Source: Rana temporaria
Taxonomy: Eukaryota > Chordata > Amphibia > Anura > Ranidae
DNA: 64,000 bases
Direction of reading: 5' to 3'
Assembly (NCBI RefSeq): GCF_905171775.1
Contig: NC_053491.1
Location: forward strand, 305,191,833 to 305,255,832
Below, one piece after another: positions 21,373-31,151 of the stretch. The number at the start of each line of letters is the position of its first letter. The stretch's first letter is position 1. Made by a program: the position numbers and the translations under genes. Under the pieces are notes generated by a model that ran no database searches, had not been told where the DNA came from, and was given only the letters and a program-made list of their open reading frames with translations.

Positions 21373-23703
21373 CTATAAAAAAGGTTTAAATGACAGGGAT
21401 GTGTTGAGCCCTGGTACATAGGTGGCCCGTTGGTCAAAAATCCAACGGGCCTCACGTTGGAGGATTTTTTTATCAAAATCCCCTCCTCTTTCCGGAGGGG
21501 AGATCACTTCTAATGCAAAGAAAGTAATGAAAGATGGATCATAGCTGTGGTGCAACCCCACATGTTTGCAAATGGGTGTATAGAGCAAACCTGCCTCTAG
21601 ATAATAAAGATGATCCTTAATTCTTCTAGAGAATGCCCTTTTCGTTTTTCCTATATAGAAAGCGCCGCACCGACACTTTGCAAGATATACAATACCTATA
21701 GTTGAACAATTGGCATGTTTCTTGGATTTAAGGAAACCTCCTCTAGGGAGGGGACAACCGTCCCCTTCTTCGATCCAGGGGCAAACATCACAGTGTCCAC
21801 ATTTGTATGTACCTGGTATCTCAGGCTCCTGTGAAATGGGAGCCTCAGGTACCAGGTGACTATGTGTAAGGCCATCTTTGATGGACCTACATCTTCTATA
21901 AACAATCTCGGGTCTTTGTGAAATATACTTTGAAATGATAGGGTCCTCAGCAAGGAAGTGCCAATTATGGTTAATCAGTTGGCGAAAAATGTTCTGATCA
22001 GAGCTGAAAGTGGTTATTAATTTGGTTGTTGGATTGGACTCCTTTACCTTTTTCTTAAATAGTAATGAATCTCTTGTGTTTATCTTTGACTTTGCATATG
22101 CCTGTTTGAGAACTTTTTTACTATATCCTCTCAATAAGAGGCGTGAATAAAGGGCAGACGCCTCTTTTTCAAAATCTTCCTCCTTTGCACAATTGCGCCG
22201 AAGTCTTAGGTACTGACTGTAGGGGATGCTTCGCACCAAGGATCTTGGGTGAGAGCTAGAGTAATGTAAAATAGTGTTTCCTGCCGTTTCTTTCCTATAC
22301 AAATTAGTGGACAAAGTACCATCATCATTTACTGAAATTTTTAAATCAAGAAAGGGGATACTTTTGGTATCCGACTGGATCGTAAATTTTAAATTATAAT
22401 TGTTAACAGATAGATATTCCATAAATTTGGACAAAAGTTCCGCACCGCCAGTCCAGATGATCAAAACATCGTCAATATACCTCCGCCATAATAATATATG
22501 GCGGAGGTATATCACGGCGGAGTCATCTGAGAAGATGGCTCTCTCCCACCCCCCCAGGTACAGGGTGGCATACGATGGGGCACACGAAGTCCCCATCGCC
22601 ACACCCTGCACCTGGAGGTAGGTTGAGCCATTAAAAACAAAAACATTATTAGTCAATATATGCTCAAGCAAGGCCGTAACGAAATTACAAAGTTTCCAAT
22701 TATTGTGGTCTTGTTCACGTAAGAACTGGGAAATGACCTGAATCCCTTTTGTATGAGGGATACTAGAATAGAGGGCCTCTACGTCTATTGCTGCCAAAAT
22801 TGATCCTGGGGGTACACTCATACCTTCGACTATTTTTAGAAGTTCCAACGTATCTTTAAGATACGATGGTAATGCCATTACATGGGGTCTCAATTGCATA
22901 TCTACATACTTACTTGCAGTTTCCGTATGGCTGCCTATACCTGAGATAATGGGGCGCCCGCGTGGATCCCCGATGTCTTTATGTATTTTGGGCAATGAAT
23001 AGAACGTAGGGGTTATAGGCCACTTAATCTCTAGATATTCCCTCAAATCTTGATCGATCAGTCCCTGCTGAAATGCCAGTGAGATTAGTGAAATATAATC
23101 AGATCTGGCTTTTGGAACATCATCTTCTGATATTATTTTGTACCAGTTGTTATTACATAGAATTTTGTCACACATTCGAATGTATTGGATCTTTGTCATT
23201 ACAACCACATTGCCCCCTTTATCGGAGGGTTTTATCACCAATTCACTATTGCTAGTGAGTTCGGTAAGTGCTTGCTGTTGTTTTTTTGATAAATTATTAT
23301 CAGAGATTTTGGGAATTACTAGGTTTTCAATTTGTTTCCTTGTTTGCTTAAGGAAAGCCCATACTGCTGGTGAGGTTTGTAGGTTAGGGAATCTTTGTGA
23401 TTTTGTCTTAAACTTACAGGGTTCCGGGATCAGTTCTATTTCTGGTTCTATTTCATCGGAAAGGTCAATAAGCTCTTCAGAGCTCTCGTTTTCATCCAAC
23501 AATTGGATCAAGATTTTCAAGGCTCTGAAGTCTTGTACCTTGAAGTCTTTATATAATTCTTCTTCCCTAGACGCTATACGTCCCCTGTCAGTGTCAAACA
23601 TAAATTTATATGTAAGGTTTCTAGCAAATAAATGTAGATCTTTAATTAGGGTAAATTTGTCCACTTTTTGTGAGGGGCAGAAACTAAGTCCCAGTTTCAG
23701 CAC
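21373..23703 (-). CDS. PLE reverse transcriptase with GIY-YIG endonuclease (left copy, intact)
   Basis: A 776-residue frame copying element RNA into DNA at a nicked target. RT motifs in order: SDKGG at 160, LPKIH at 237, AIDVEALYSSIPH from 305, GVAMGTSCAPSYA from 367, and the catalytic YIDD at 409-412. A cysteine cluster (CGHCDVC at 635, further Cys to 680) precedes the GIY-YIG nuclease: GIVY at 670, YIGKT at 683, conserved Arg/His in the following helix, and Glu at 751. This RT/GIY-YIG order is diagnostic of endonuclease-bearing PLEs. The stated start is a GTG. The frame stays open further upstream (to about 23856) and overlaps the end of ORF1 in another frame without any ATG, so the true N-terminus is uncertain. 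No stop or frameshift is seen; the copy could be functional. Confidence 0.93.
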   Translation of the reverse strand: MLKLGLSFCPSQKVDKFTLIKDLHLFARNLTYKFMFDTDRGRIASREEELYKDFKVQDFRALKILIQLLDENESSEELIDLSDEIEPEIELIPEPCKFKTKSQRFPNLQTSPAVWAFLKQTRKQIENLVIPKISDNNLSKKQQQALTELTSNSELVIKPSDKGGNVVVMTKIQYIRMCDKILCNNNWYKIISEDDVPKARSDYISLISLAFQQGLIDQDLREYLEIKWPITPTFYSLPKIHKDIGDPRGRPIISGIGSHTETASKYVDMQLRPHVMALPSYLKDTLELLKIVEGMSVPPGSILAAIDVEALYSSIPHTKGIQVISQFLREQDHNNWKLCNFVTALLEHILTNNVFVFNGSTYLQVQGVAMGTSCAPSYATLYLGGWERAIFSDDSAVIYLRHILLWRRYIDDVLIIWTGGAELLSKFMEYLSVNNYNLKFTIQSDTKSIPFLDLKISVNDDGTLSTNLYRKETAGNTILHYSSSHPRSLVRSIPYSQYLRLRRNCAKEEDFEKEASALYSRLLLRGYSKKVLKQAYAKSKINTRDSLLFKKKVKESNPTTKLITTFSSDQNIFRQLINHNWHFLAEDPIISKYISQRPEIVYRRCRSIKDGLTHSHLVPEAPISQEPEIPGTYKCGHCDVCPWIEEGDGCPLPRGGFLKSKKHANCSTIGIVYLAKCRCGAFYIGKTKRAFSRRIKDHLYYLEAGLLYTPICKHVGLHHSYDPSFITFFALEVISPPERGGDFDKKILQREARWIFDQRATYVPGLNTSLSFKPFL

Positions 23704-23750
23704 TTCAATCTCAGTGGATGAGAGATTGTATGTCGAGAGGTTTACAATGT

Positions 23751-24782
23751 CTAATCCTGAGTCAGCTGCATCTGCTTGACCACAAAAGGATCCATTTTTC
23801 CTAACTTCATTGTGGCCACTGGTGTAGATGGAATTAGGCAGGGTCCTAAAGGGATGTTACCTGAGTTAGTTATTCTATTGTTAGTCTTTGGGATTGCTCC
23901 CTGTTCTTTTAAGCTTGTAATTTCCTTCTCCATAGCAAACATTACCAAAGGAGTGTTACCCACCACCAGGTCACCACTTGTGTCTATTCCCAGTTCCAGG
24001 TTCTTTTTAGAATGATCTATGGGGACCTGAGGAGAGACCATGCGTTTTTTAAGTGTCCCCCCTTGTGCATTCTGCCCACCACCGTTACCGCGTTTTGGTG
24101 CGCGTCCTCTTCCTGCTGGTCCTCGAAAGGGTTTAGAAGTAGTTCTCTGTGAAGAAATGGAAGAGGATGAAGCTGATACATCTGAGTCAGATTTATATAC
24201 AGTAGATTCATGTTGGTTATTACGCCTAAAGGTTTTATTTCCCTTCTGGTTGGGATTATGATGCCATTTGTATGCATAGCCTCCTGCAAATGCTAGTTGG
24301 TCCTTATAGAATTTTTGATCTTTTCTCATTATAACGTTCTTATTGTATTTTTCTAGATGTTCAAGCAGATCTGATTCTTTTTTCTGATATTCGCTATTGG
24401 AAATTAGGTGATTACTTGAACTTCGTAAGTTCTCAATTTCCCTATCCAATTCTGCAAGATCAATGATATGTTTATCCTTTAACATTATCATCATGTTAGA
24501 AGAACATGTGTTTAAATTTTCCTCCCATTTGTCTTTTAATGTCGATTCGGTCATTTCAAACGTGGGGAAAATTTGCACTCTTAATCCCTGAGGGTTGACC
24601 TTTTCTTTAAGATAACGGTCAAAAAATCGAATGTGCCACCCTAGATTGGACTTTCTTTCCATTAACCTTTTAAGTTTCAGAAAGAAAACGTCAAGCCCGA
24701 CTTCCGTTTTCGCTTGTGAGGTATAAGAATTTTGAATGGTATCCAAAAACTTTTCCCAATCCAAGCCAGAAAACTGTGACAT
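23751..24782 (-). CDS. PLE ORF1 protein (left copy, intact)
   Basis: 343 residues from an ATG 141 bp downstream of the palindrome border. Residues 1-90 are basic and hydrophobic without a recognised domain. Residues 100-160 (DLAELDREIENLR onward) look like a coiled coil. Residues 185-255 are Ser/Arg/Gly-rich (RGPAGRGRAPKRGNGGG), suggesting nucleic-acid binding. PLE ORF1-type proteins are thought to act as RNA-binding partners of the RT; the function here is inferred from position and composition. It overlaps the open frame of the RT by about 105 nt in a different phase. Confidence 0.8.
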   Translation of the reverse strand: MSQFSGLDWEKFLDTIQNSYTSQAKTEVGLDVFFLKLKRLMERKSNLGWHIRFFDRYLKEKVNPQGLRVQIFPTFEMTESTLKDKWEENLNTCSSNMMIMLKDKHIIDLAELDREIENLRSSSNHLISNSEYQKKESDLLEHLEKYNKNVIMRKDQKFYKDQLAFAGGYAYKWHHNPNQKGNKTFRRNNQHESTVYKSDSDVSASSSSISSQRTTSKPFRGPAGRGRAPKRGNGGGQNAQGGTLKKRMVSPQVPIDHSKKNLELGIDTSGDLVVGNTPLVMFAMEKEITSLKEQGAIPKTNNRITNSGNIPLGPCLIPSTPVATMKLGKMDPFVVKQMQLTQD

Positions 24783-24923
24783 TGTGAGAGGGTGTGGGAC
24801 ACAAGAAGAGAGAGGGGAGAGTTGGAAAGGAAAGAGAGGAGATAGAAAAAATGGAAGTTCACTTCCTTCAGTACCTATATATAGATTAGGCCCAGTTTGT
24901 GCAATTAGACAGTGTTAAACCTA

Positions 24924-24976
24924 GGATATCCCTGAAAGTTACATAAATAGTTCAAATAATAAATCAGAGAAATAAA
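24924..24976. other. 53-bp spacer at the axis of the PLE palindrome
   Basis: Single-copy AT-rich sequence between the two arms (GGATATCCCTGAAAG onward). The arms meet it at TAGGTTTAACACTG in both directions. It is not an obvious part of either arm and may be 5' sequence of one copy remaining after joining, or filler. Confidence 0.8.
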
Positions 24977-25117
24977 TAGGTTTAACACTGTCTAATTGCA
25001 CAAACTGGGCCTAATCTATATATAGGTACTGAAGGAAGTGAACTTCCATTTTTTCTATCTCCTCTCTTTCCTTTCCAACTCTCCCCTCTCTCTTCTTGTG
25101 TCCCACACCCTCTCACA

Positions 25118-26150
25118 ATGTCACAGTTTTCTGGCTTGGATTGGGAAAAGTTTTTGGATACCATTCAAAATTCTTATACCTCACAAGCGAAAACGGAAGT
25201 CGGGCTTGACGTTTTCTTTCTGAAACTTAAAAGGTTAATGGAAAGAAAGTCCAATCTAGGGTGGCACATTCGATTTTTTGACCGTTATCTTAAAGAAAAG
25301 GTCAACCCTCAGGGATTAAGAGTGCAAATTTTCCCCACGTTTGAAATGACCGAATCGACATTAAAAGACAAATGGGAGGAAAATTTAAACACATGTTCTT
25401 CTAACATGATGATAATGTTAAAGGATAAACATATCATTGATCTTGCAGAATTGGATAGGGAAATTGAGAACTTACGAAGTTCAAGTAATCACCTAATTTC
25501 CAATAGCGAATATCAGAAAAAAGAATCAGATCTGCTTGAACATCTAGAAAAATACAATAAGAACGTTATAATGAGAAAAGATCAAAAATTCTATAAGGAC
25601 CAACTAGCATTTGCAGGAGGCTATGCATACAAATGGCATCATAATCCCAACCAGAAGGGAAATAAAACCTTTAGGCGTAATAACCAACATGAATCTACTG
25701 TATATAAATCTGACTCAGATGTATCAGCTTCATCCTCTTCCATTTCTTCACAGAGAACTACTTCTAAACCCTTTCGAGGACCAGCAGGAAGAGGACGCAC
25801 ACCAAAACGCGGGTAACGGTGGTGGGCAGAATGCACAAGGGGGGACACTTAAAAAACGCATGGTCTCTCCTCAGGTCCCCATAGATCATTCTAAAAAGAA
25901 CCTGGAACTGGGAATAGACACAAGTGGTGACCTGGTGGTGGGTAACACTCCTTTGGTAATGTTTGCTATGGAGAAGGAAATTACAAGCTTAAAAGAACAG
26001 GGAGCAATCCCAAAGACTAACAATAGAATAACTAACTCAGGTAACATCCCTTTAGGACCCTGCCTAATTCCATCTACACCAGTGGCCACAATGAAGTTAG
26101 GAAAAATGGATCCTTTTGTGGTCAAGCAGATGCAGCTGACTCAGGATTAG
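25118..26150 (+). pseudogene. PLE ORF1 (right copy), 1-bp frameshift
   Basis: Same start and sequence as the left ORF1 until about residue 230. Here the run GCGGG (25809-25813) has one G more than the left arm, so the frame stops at 25816 after 232 residues. The remaining sequence stays open in the neighbouring frame to the normal stop at 26150. The copy would therefore make a protein lacking the C-terminal third. One coding substitution nearby (RGRA to RGRT) also separates the copies. Confidence 0.88.
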
Positions 26151-26197
26151 ACATTGTAAACCTCTCGACATACAATCTCTCATCCACTGAGATTGAA

Positions 26198-28528
26198 GTG
26201 CTGAAACTGGGACTTAGTTTCTGCCCCTCACAAAAAGTGGACAAATTTACCCTAATTAAAGATCTACATTTATTTGCTAGAAACCTTACATATAAATTTA
26301 TGTTTGACACTGACAGGGGACGTATAGCGTCTAGGGAAGAAGAATTATATAAAGACTTCAAGGTACAAGACTTCAGAGCCTTGAAAATCTTGATCCAATT
26401 GTTGGATGAAAACGAGAGCTCTGAAGAGCTTATTGACCTTTCCGATGAAATAGAACCAGAAATAGAACTGATCCCGGAACCCTGTAAGTTTAAGACAAAA
26501 TCACAAAGATTCCCTAACCTACAAACCTCACCAGCAGTATGGGCTTTCCTTAAGCAAACAAGGAAACAAATTGAAAACCTAGTAATTCCCAAAATCTCTG
26601 ATAATAATTTATCAAAAAAACAACAGCAAGCACTTACCGAACTCACTAGCAATAGTGAATTGGTGATAAAACCCTCCGATAAAGGGGGCAATGTGGTTGT
26701 AATGACAAAGATCCAATACATTCGAATGTGTGACAAAATTCTATGTAATAACAACTGGTACAAAATAATATCAGAAGATGATGTTCCAAAAGCCAGATCT
26801 GATTATATTTCACTAATCTCACTGGCATTTCAGCAGGGACTGATCGATCAAGATTTGAGGGAATATCTAGAGATTAAGTGGCCTATAACCCCTACGTTCT
26901 ATTCATTGCCCAAAATACATAAAGACATCGGGGATCCACCCGGGCGCCCCATTATCTCAGGTATAGGCAGCCATACGGAAACTGCAAGTAAGTATGTAGA
27001 TATGCAATTGAGACCCCATGTAATGGCATTACCATCGTATCTTAAAGATACGTTGGAACTTCTAAAAATAGTCGAAGGTATGAGTGTACCCCCAGGATCA
27101 ATTTTGGCAGCAATAGACGTAGAGGCCCTCTATTCTAGTATCCCTCATACAAAAGGGATTCAGGTCATTTCCCAGTTCTTACGTGAACAAGACCACAATA
27201 ATTGGAAACTTTGTAATTTCGTTACGGCCTTGCTTGAGCATATATTGACTAATAATGTTTTTGTTTTTAATGGCTCAACCTACCTCCAGGTGCAGGGTGT
27301 GGCGATGGGGACTTCGTGTGCCCCATCGTATGCCACCCTGTACCTGGGGGGGTGGGAGAGAGCCATCTTCTCAGATGACTCCGCCGTGATATACCTCCGC
27401 CATATATTATTATGGCGGAGGTATATTGACGATGTTTTGATCATCTGGACTGGCGGTGCGGAACTTTTGTCCAAATTTATGGAATATCTATCTGTTAACA
27501 ATTATAATTTAAAATTTACGATCCAGTCGGATACCAAAAGTATCCCCTTTCTTGATTTAAAAATTTCAGTAAATGATGATGGTACTTTGTCCACTAATTT
27601 GTATAGGAAAGAAACGGCAGGAAACACTATTTTACATTACTCTAGCTCTCACCCAAGATCCTTGGTGCGAAGCATCCCCTACAGTCAGTACCTAAGACTT
27701 CGGCGCAATTGTGCAAAGGAGGAAGATTTTGAAAAAGAGGCGTCTGCCCTTTATTCACGCCTCTTATTGAGAGGATATAGTAAAAAAGTTCTCAAACAGG
27801 CATATGCAAAGTCAAAGATAAACACAAGAGATTCATTACTATTTAAGAAAAAGGTAAAGGAGTCCAATCCAACAACCAAATTAATAACCACTTTCAGCTC
27901 TGATCAGAACATTTTTCGCCAACTGATTAACCATAATTGGCACTTCCTTGCTGAGGACCCTATCATTTCAAAGTATATTTCACAAAGACCCGAGATTGTT
28001 TATAGAAGATGTAGGTCCATCAAAGATGGCCTTACACATAGTCACCTGGTACCTGAGGCTCCCATTTCACAGGAGCCTGAGATACCAGGTACATACAAAT
28101 GTGGACACTGTGATGTTTGCCCCTGGATCGAAGAAGGGGACGGTTGTCCCCTCCCTAGAGGAGGTTTCCTTAAATCCAAGAAACATGCCAATTGTTCAAC
28201 TATAGGTATTGTATATCTTGCAAAGTGTCGGTGCGGCGCTTTCTATATAGGAAAAACGAAAAGGGCATTCTCTAGAAGAATTAAGGATCATCTTTATTAT
28301 CTAGAGGCAGGTTTGCTCTATACACCCATTTGCAAACATGTGGGGTTGCACCACAGCTATGATCCATCTTTCATTACTTTATTTGCATTAGAAGTGATCT
28401 CCCCTCCGGAAAGAGGAGGGGATTTTGATAAAAAAATCCTCCAACGTGAGGCCCGTTGGATTTTTGACCAACGGGCCACCTATGTACCAGGGCTCAACAC
28501 ATCCCTGTCATTTAAACCTTTTTTATAG
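26198..28528 (+). CDS. PLE reverse transcriptase with GIY-YIG endonuclease (right copy, intact)
   Basis: 776 residues, almost identical to the left copy with the same RT motifs, YIDD at 409 and GIY-YIG at 670-687. Two visible differences are GDPRGRP to GDPPGRP (residue 248, next to RT motif 2) and FITFF to FITLF (residue 728, in the nuclease domain). The conserved VNLS...LSFCP-type N-terminal segment lies partly upstream of the GTG at 26198, in a frame open from about 26045, so translation may enter from ORF1 by a frameshift or from a non-AUG codon. Because ORF1 of this copy is broken, normal expression through ORF1 is doubtful. Confidence 0.92.
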   Translation: MLKLGLSFCPSQKVDKFTLIKDLHLFARNLTYKFMFDTDRGRIASREEELYKDFKVQDFRALKILIQLLDENESSEELIDLSDEIEPEIELIPEPCKFKTKSQRFPNLQTSPAVWAFLKQTRKQIENLVIPKISDNNLSKKQQQALTELTSNSELVIKPSDKGGNVVVMTKIQYIRMCDKILCNNNWYKIISEDDVPKARSDYISLISLAFQQGLIDQDLREYLEIKWPITPTFYSLPKIHKDIGDPPGRPIISGIGSHTETASKYVDMQLRPHVMALPSYLKDTLELLKIVEGMSVPPGSILAAIDVEALYSSIPHTKGIQVISQFLREQDHNNWKLCNFVTALLEHILTNNVFVFNGSTYLQVQGVAMGTSCAPSYATLYLGGWERAIFSDDSAVIYLRHILLWRRYIDDVLIIWTGGAELLSKFMEYLSVNNYNLKFTIQSDTKSIPFLDLKISVNDDGTLSTNLYRKETAGNTILHYSSSHPRSLVRSIPYSQYLRLRRNCAKEEDFEKEASALYSRLLLRGYSKKVLKQAYAKSKINTRDSLLFKKKVKESNPTTKLITTFSSDQNIFRQLINHNWHFLAEDPIISKYISQRPEIVYRRCRSIKDGLTHSHLVPEAPISQEPEIPGTYKCGHCDVCPWIEEGDGCPLPRGGFLKSKKHANCSTIGIVYLAKCRCGAFYIGKTKRAFSRRIKDHLYYLEAGLLYTPICKHVGLHHSYDPSFITLFALEVISPPERGGDFDKKILQREARWIFDQRATYVPGLNTSLSFKPFL

Positions 28529-31151
28529 GGTAATGCCATGGCCGTGATTAATCATCATTAAACCCCATTAGAATACATTTTATACATTCATTTATCATTG
28601 GTTCAAATCACAGAGATTTAACTTATAAATCATATATATACTTTAATATAGGTCGCCCTGTTAGGGCTAATTATATCTTTACCTTAGGTACCAGCCCTAT
28701 ATAGATATAAGGCAAATTATATCTTTGCCTTAGGTACTAGTCCTATATAGATATAATGAATCATTGGTGATAAATACATGATATGAACTTTATGATCTAT
28801 GGCTATATTGCCTCTCCCTCTATCATTGGCTCAAATGTATCTCTTGTGTTTTTTGTTTTGCTTTTTTATGTTTTTTGTTTTTGTTTTATTTATTTTCTTA
28901 CTTGGATTGTATTTTGCTTTGTTCCATCTTGCCTTGTTATATTATGATTTATGAGTTAGCAATTGGAAAATGTCAAAACTTTCTAAAAATATTCATTATT
29001 GCAGATGTCTTTTTCATTAACCTTCCCTCAGATAAGACAGTGTAAAAATAAGCCATTGGATGTCCAGCTGAGAGAAATCAGTAGTATATTCTAATATATT
29101 TCTTCATAGTTAAATACACGCGTTATTGCGTATAACTTATTATTAGTGTTTATTAAAATTTTCTTTTTGCGTTTTCTGAGCTCTGAACCATTCCATTTAA
29201 CATGGGGAGGGATTCCTGATGCGGAGGGAGGTCGGATCCTGCACAGCCTTGGTGTGGCCAATCACAGGTCCCAACACAGGGGGCGTGCTCTCTTCAATGC
29301 CTCCCGTCCCTATTATCAACATCTGATGGGACGCGCGCGCATATCCGGCCACTATTTCGTCTCTGGCCGGTCTGAGACTGTTAATACATGTCTCCTTCCT
29401 ATGCGCTCCAGCTTACATCATCACGCTGGAGCGCATGGGATGCGCGCGCAAGTGTCTTGGGACACGTGGACCGGATATGACGCCAGGGGTCATGCTTGAC
29501 TCTCTTCACTTCCGGTGGAGATGTTGCTCTTAAGGTCAGCGCTGACACAGTGTGTGTCAGACGCCGACTTGGACGGCTTGAGGGAGGATATCACGCCACA
29601 CATGCAACGCTGCCTTACTTAGCCTCGCGGTGTTAAGACATAAATAAGGTAATTACCTTCCAGTCTATCTTCTTAAGATCTAGTGCTCTATGCAGGTTTT
29701 CCTTGCCATATGCACGAGCTTAACCTATCTATTATTCTATTTATAGAATCGCAGTATAAACAACATATATAACTGCCCTTGGACTATTCTACAGCATTGT
29801 CTTTGGTTATAATACTACTGGGATATTATATCCCCCTAGGACATCAGCATATTTTACTAGATACTTCATGTCATTAACCATCTAAGGTAAATTCTCTTTC
29901 TCTTTTTCAATTATATTCTTCTCTAATAGACGGTTACTATGTTGCGTCGCAATAGTCATCTTTACTGAATTCATGTTTTTCATATTATATTGAATTCATC
30001 TATATACCTATATGCATGCACATTCTGTGCTTTATTTACTTGTAGAGCTTACCGTGAATCCAGTGTGAACTCTGCTGGACTCTACTAGCAGTATTGAGCT
30101 TATATCCAAACTTCACTACTATTGAGGTAATACTCTCTAGATTTATACATATTCTTTAGACTTCATCCATATTCATTTAATGCATGGATATTTATTCTGT
30201 CTATGTTCATTTGAATATAAGATATCTGTTTTATCTAAAAAAATGTCTATAAAAATATATATGGATACATCCTTAATCTGTCATATTATTATAATTTTTT
30301 CATTCATTTTCTCAATCAATATTATTTTTCTTTATCTTCAATTTTAATCCTGTGCCTTCTTTCTTAGGAGAGAAATAGATACAACGTATTCTTACCTGTA
30401 TCTCTTCCTCCTTAACTGTGGTGAACCCCCTCTTTACATCTCATTGTCCGCACCTGCTAAAATCAAGTGGATCTGGCCTCCGCTGATTGAAAGTGCAGCA
30501 TCCAATATCTCCTGTCCGCATCAGGTTCGCCTTCGCTATTTTTCTTGGCAGCTCCTCTTGGTTCTGCCAGGTTCTTTGAGCTCTTTAAACATAATTGGTA
30601 AGCGCACTATATTCTCTTATTCTTATTTTATTAATTGTATATGTGTTGAACACTTATTTACAAAGTTTAAAGATACTACATTGACCCTACCTGAATTAAT
30701 AATGAACCTTTGTGTCATACACAGACCACTACATGTAATTAAGGAACAGAAGTATCATGCAAGCCCTGATGAAGCACATCTAGTGCGAAACTAGTTGGCA
30801 ATATCGCATCTGCTTTTCTTCTAATCATAATCTTGATTTCCTTTTTGTATAAATCATGTAAAATTGGTCGTGATCATGTATATTTCACTTTGCTAATTTA
30901 TTTTATGAAATGTGAAACTTTATATTTATATAATTAAATTATTTTTGATATCTAAAAACATTGTGTTTTGTGCGCCTACCTTCGATACTAAGAGCAACAC
31001 ATCTCACGTAAAAATCCCTATATTTGGGGAGGAAATGTATTCTTTCCCCTTATATAAGCTAACCTTTTTATTTTCTGCAATTTTGATGGGATTGTGAGTG
31101 ACTGCTGCTCAAGAGGAAGTCATTCATTCACCGACATACTTGTTTCTCTGT
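28529..31151 (+). other. 3' non-coding region of right PLE copy
   Basis: About 2.6 kb after ORF2. It holds a roughly 47-bp tandem duplication at 28670-28765 (ATATCTTTACCTTAGGTACC versus ATATCTTTGCCTTAGGTACT), a GC-rich stretch at 29200-29480, four AAGGTAA/TTGGTAAGC-type donor-like sites and matching TAG acceptor-like sites between 29640 and 30600, and the hammerhead motif. Bases 31077-31151 are absent from the left copy. No protein-coding frame is supported. Confidence 0.75.
30758..30808 (+). ncRNA. hammerhead ribozyme motif, right PLE copy
   Basis: Order: TGC (30758-30760) and GCC (30763-30765) on the 5' side of stem I; CTGATGA (30766-30772); an extra A; stem II GCAC/GTGC with loop ATCTA (30774-30786); GAAA (30787-30790); CTAGT, so that ACTAGT is self-complementary as a dimeric stem III; T30796 at the cleavage position; GGC (30797-30799) pairing with GCC; and GCA (30806-30808) pairing with TGC. 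Hammerheads of this minimal kind are known from PLEs and may act as dimers because stem III is so short. The predicted cut is after 30796. Confidence 0.78.

Larger units (their letters stand above)
18829..31151. mobile_element. head-to-head pair of Penelope-like elements (12.3-kb palindrome)
   Basis: Two nearly identical PLE copies lie in opposite orientation with their 5' ends facing. The left arm is 18825-24923 (minus) and the right arm 24977-31076 (plus), around a 53-bp spacer. Mirror coordinates sum to 49900 near the axis and 49901 beyond one inserted base. Each copy has ORF1, an RT plus GIY-YIG ORF2, and about 2.5 kb of 3' sequence with a hammerhead motif. The pair is bounded by an exact 15-bp target duplication; only the right side has an extra 75 bp (31077-31151). 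PLEs are telomerase-related retroelements that use a GIY-YIG nuclease for target-primed reverse transcription. Assignment to a Neptune- or Poseidon-like group is not resolved. Confidence 0.92.

Noticed and set aside
21696..21953. Small frames antisense or out of phase to the PLE ORFs (for example 23138-23779, 26122-26763)
   Set aside because: They overlap the well-supported RT and ORF1 frames and show no own features.
18829..31151. Palindrome as an assembly or fold-back read artefact
   Set aside because: The outer flanks differ and reconstruct a single satellite site with a 15-bp duplication; the arms also differ by an indel and substitutions, and a spacer is present.
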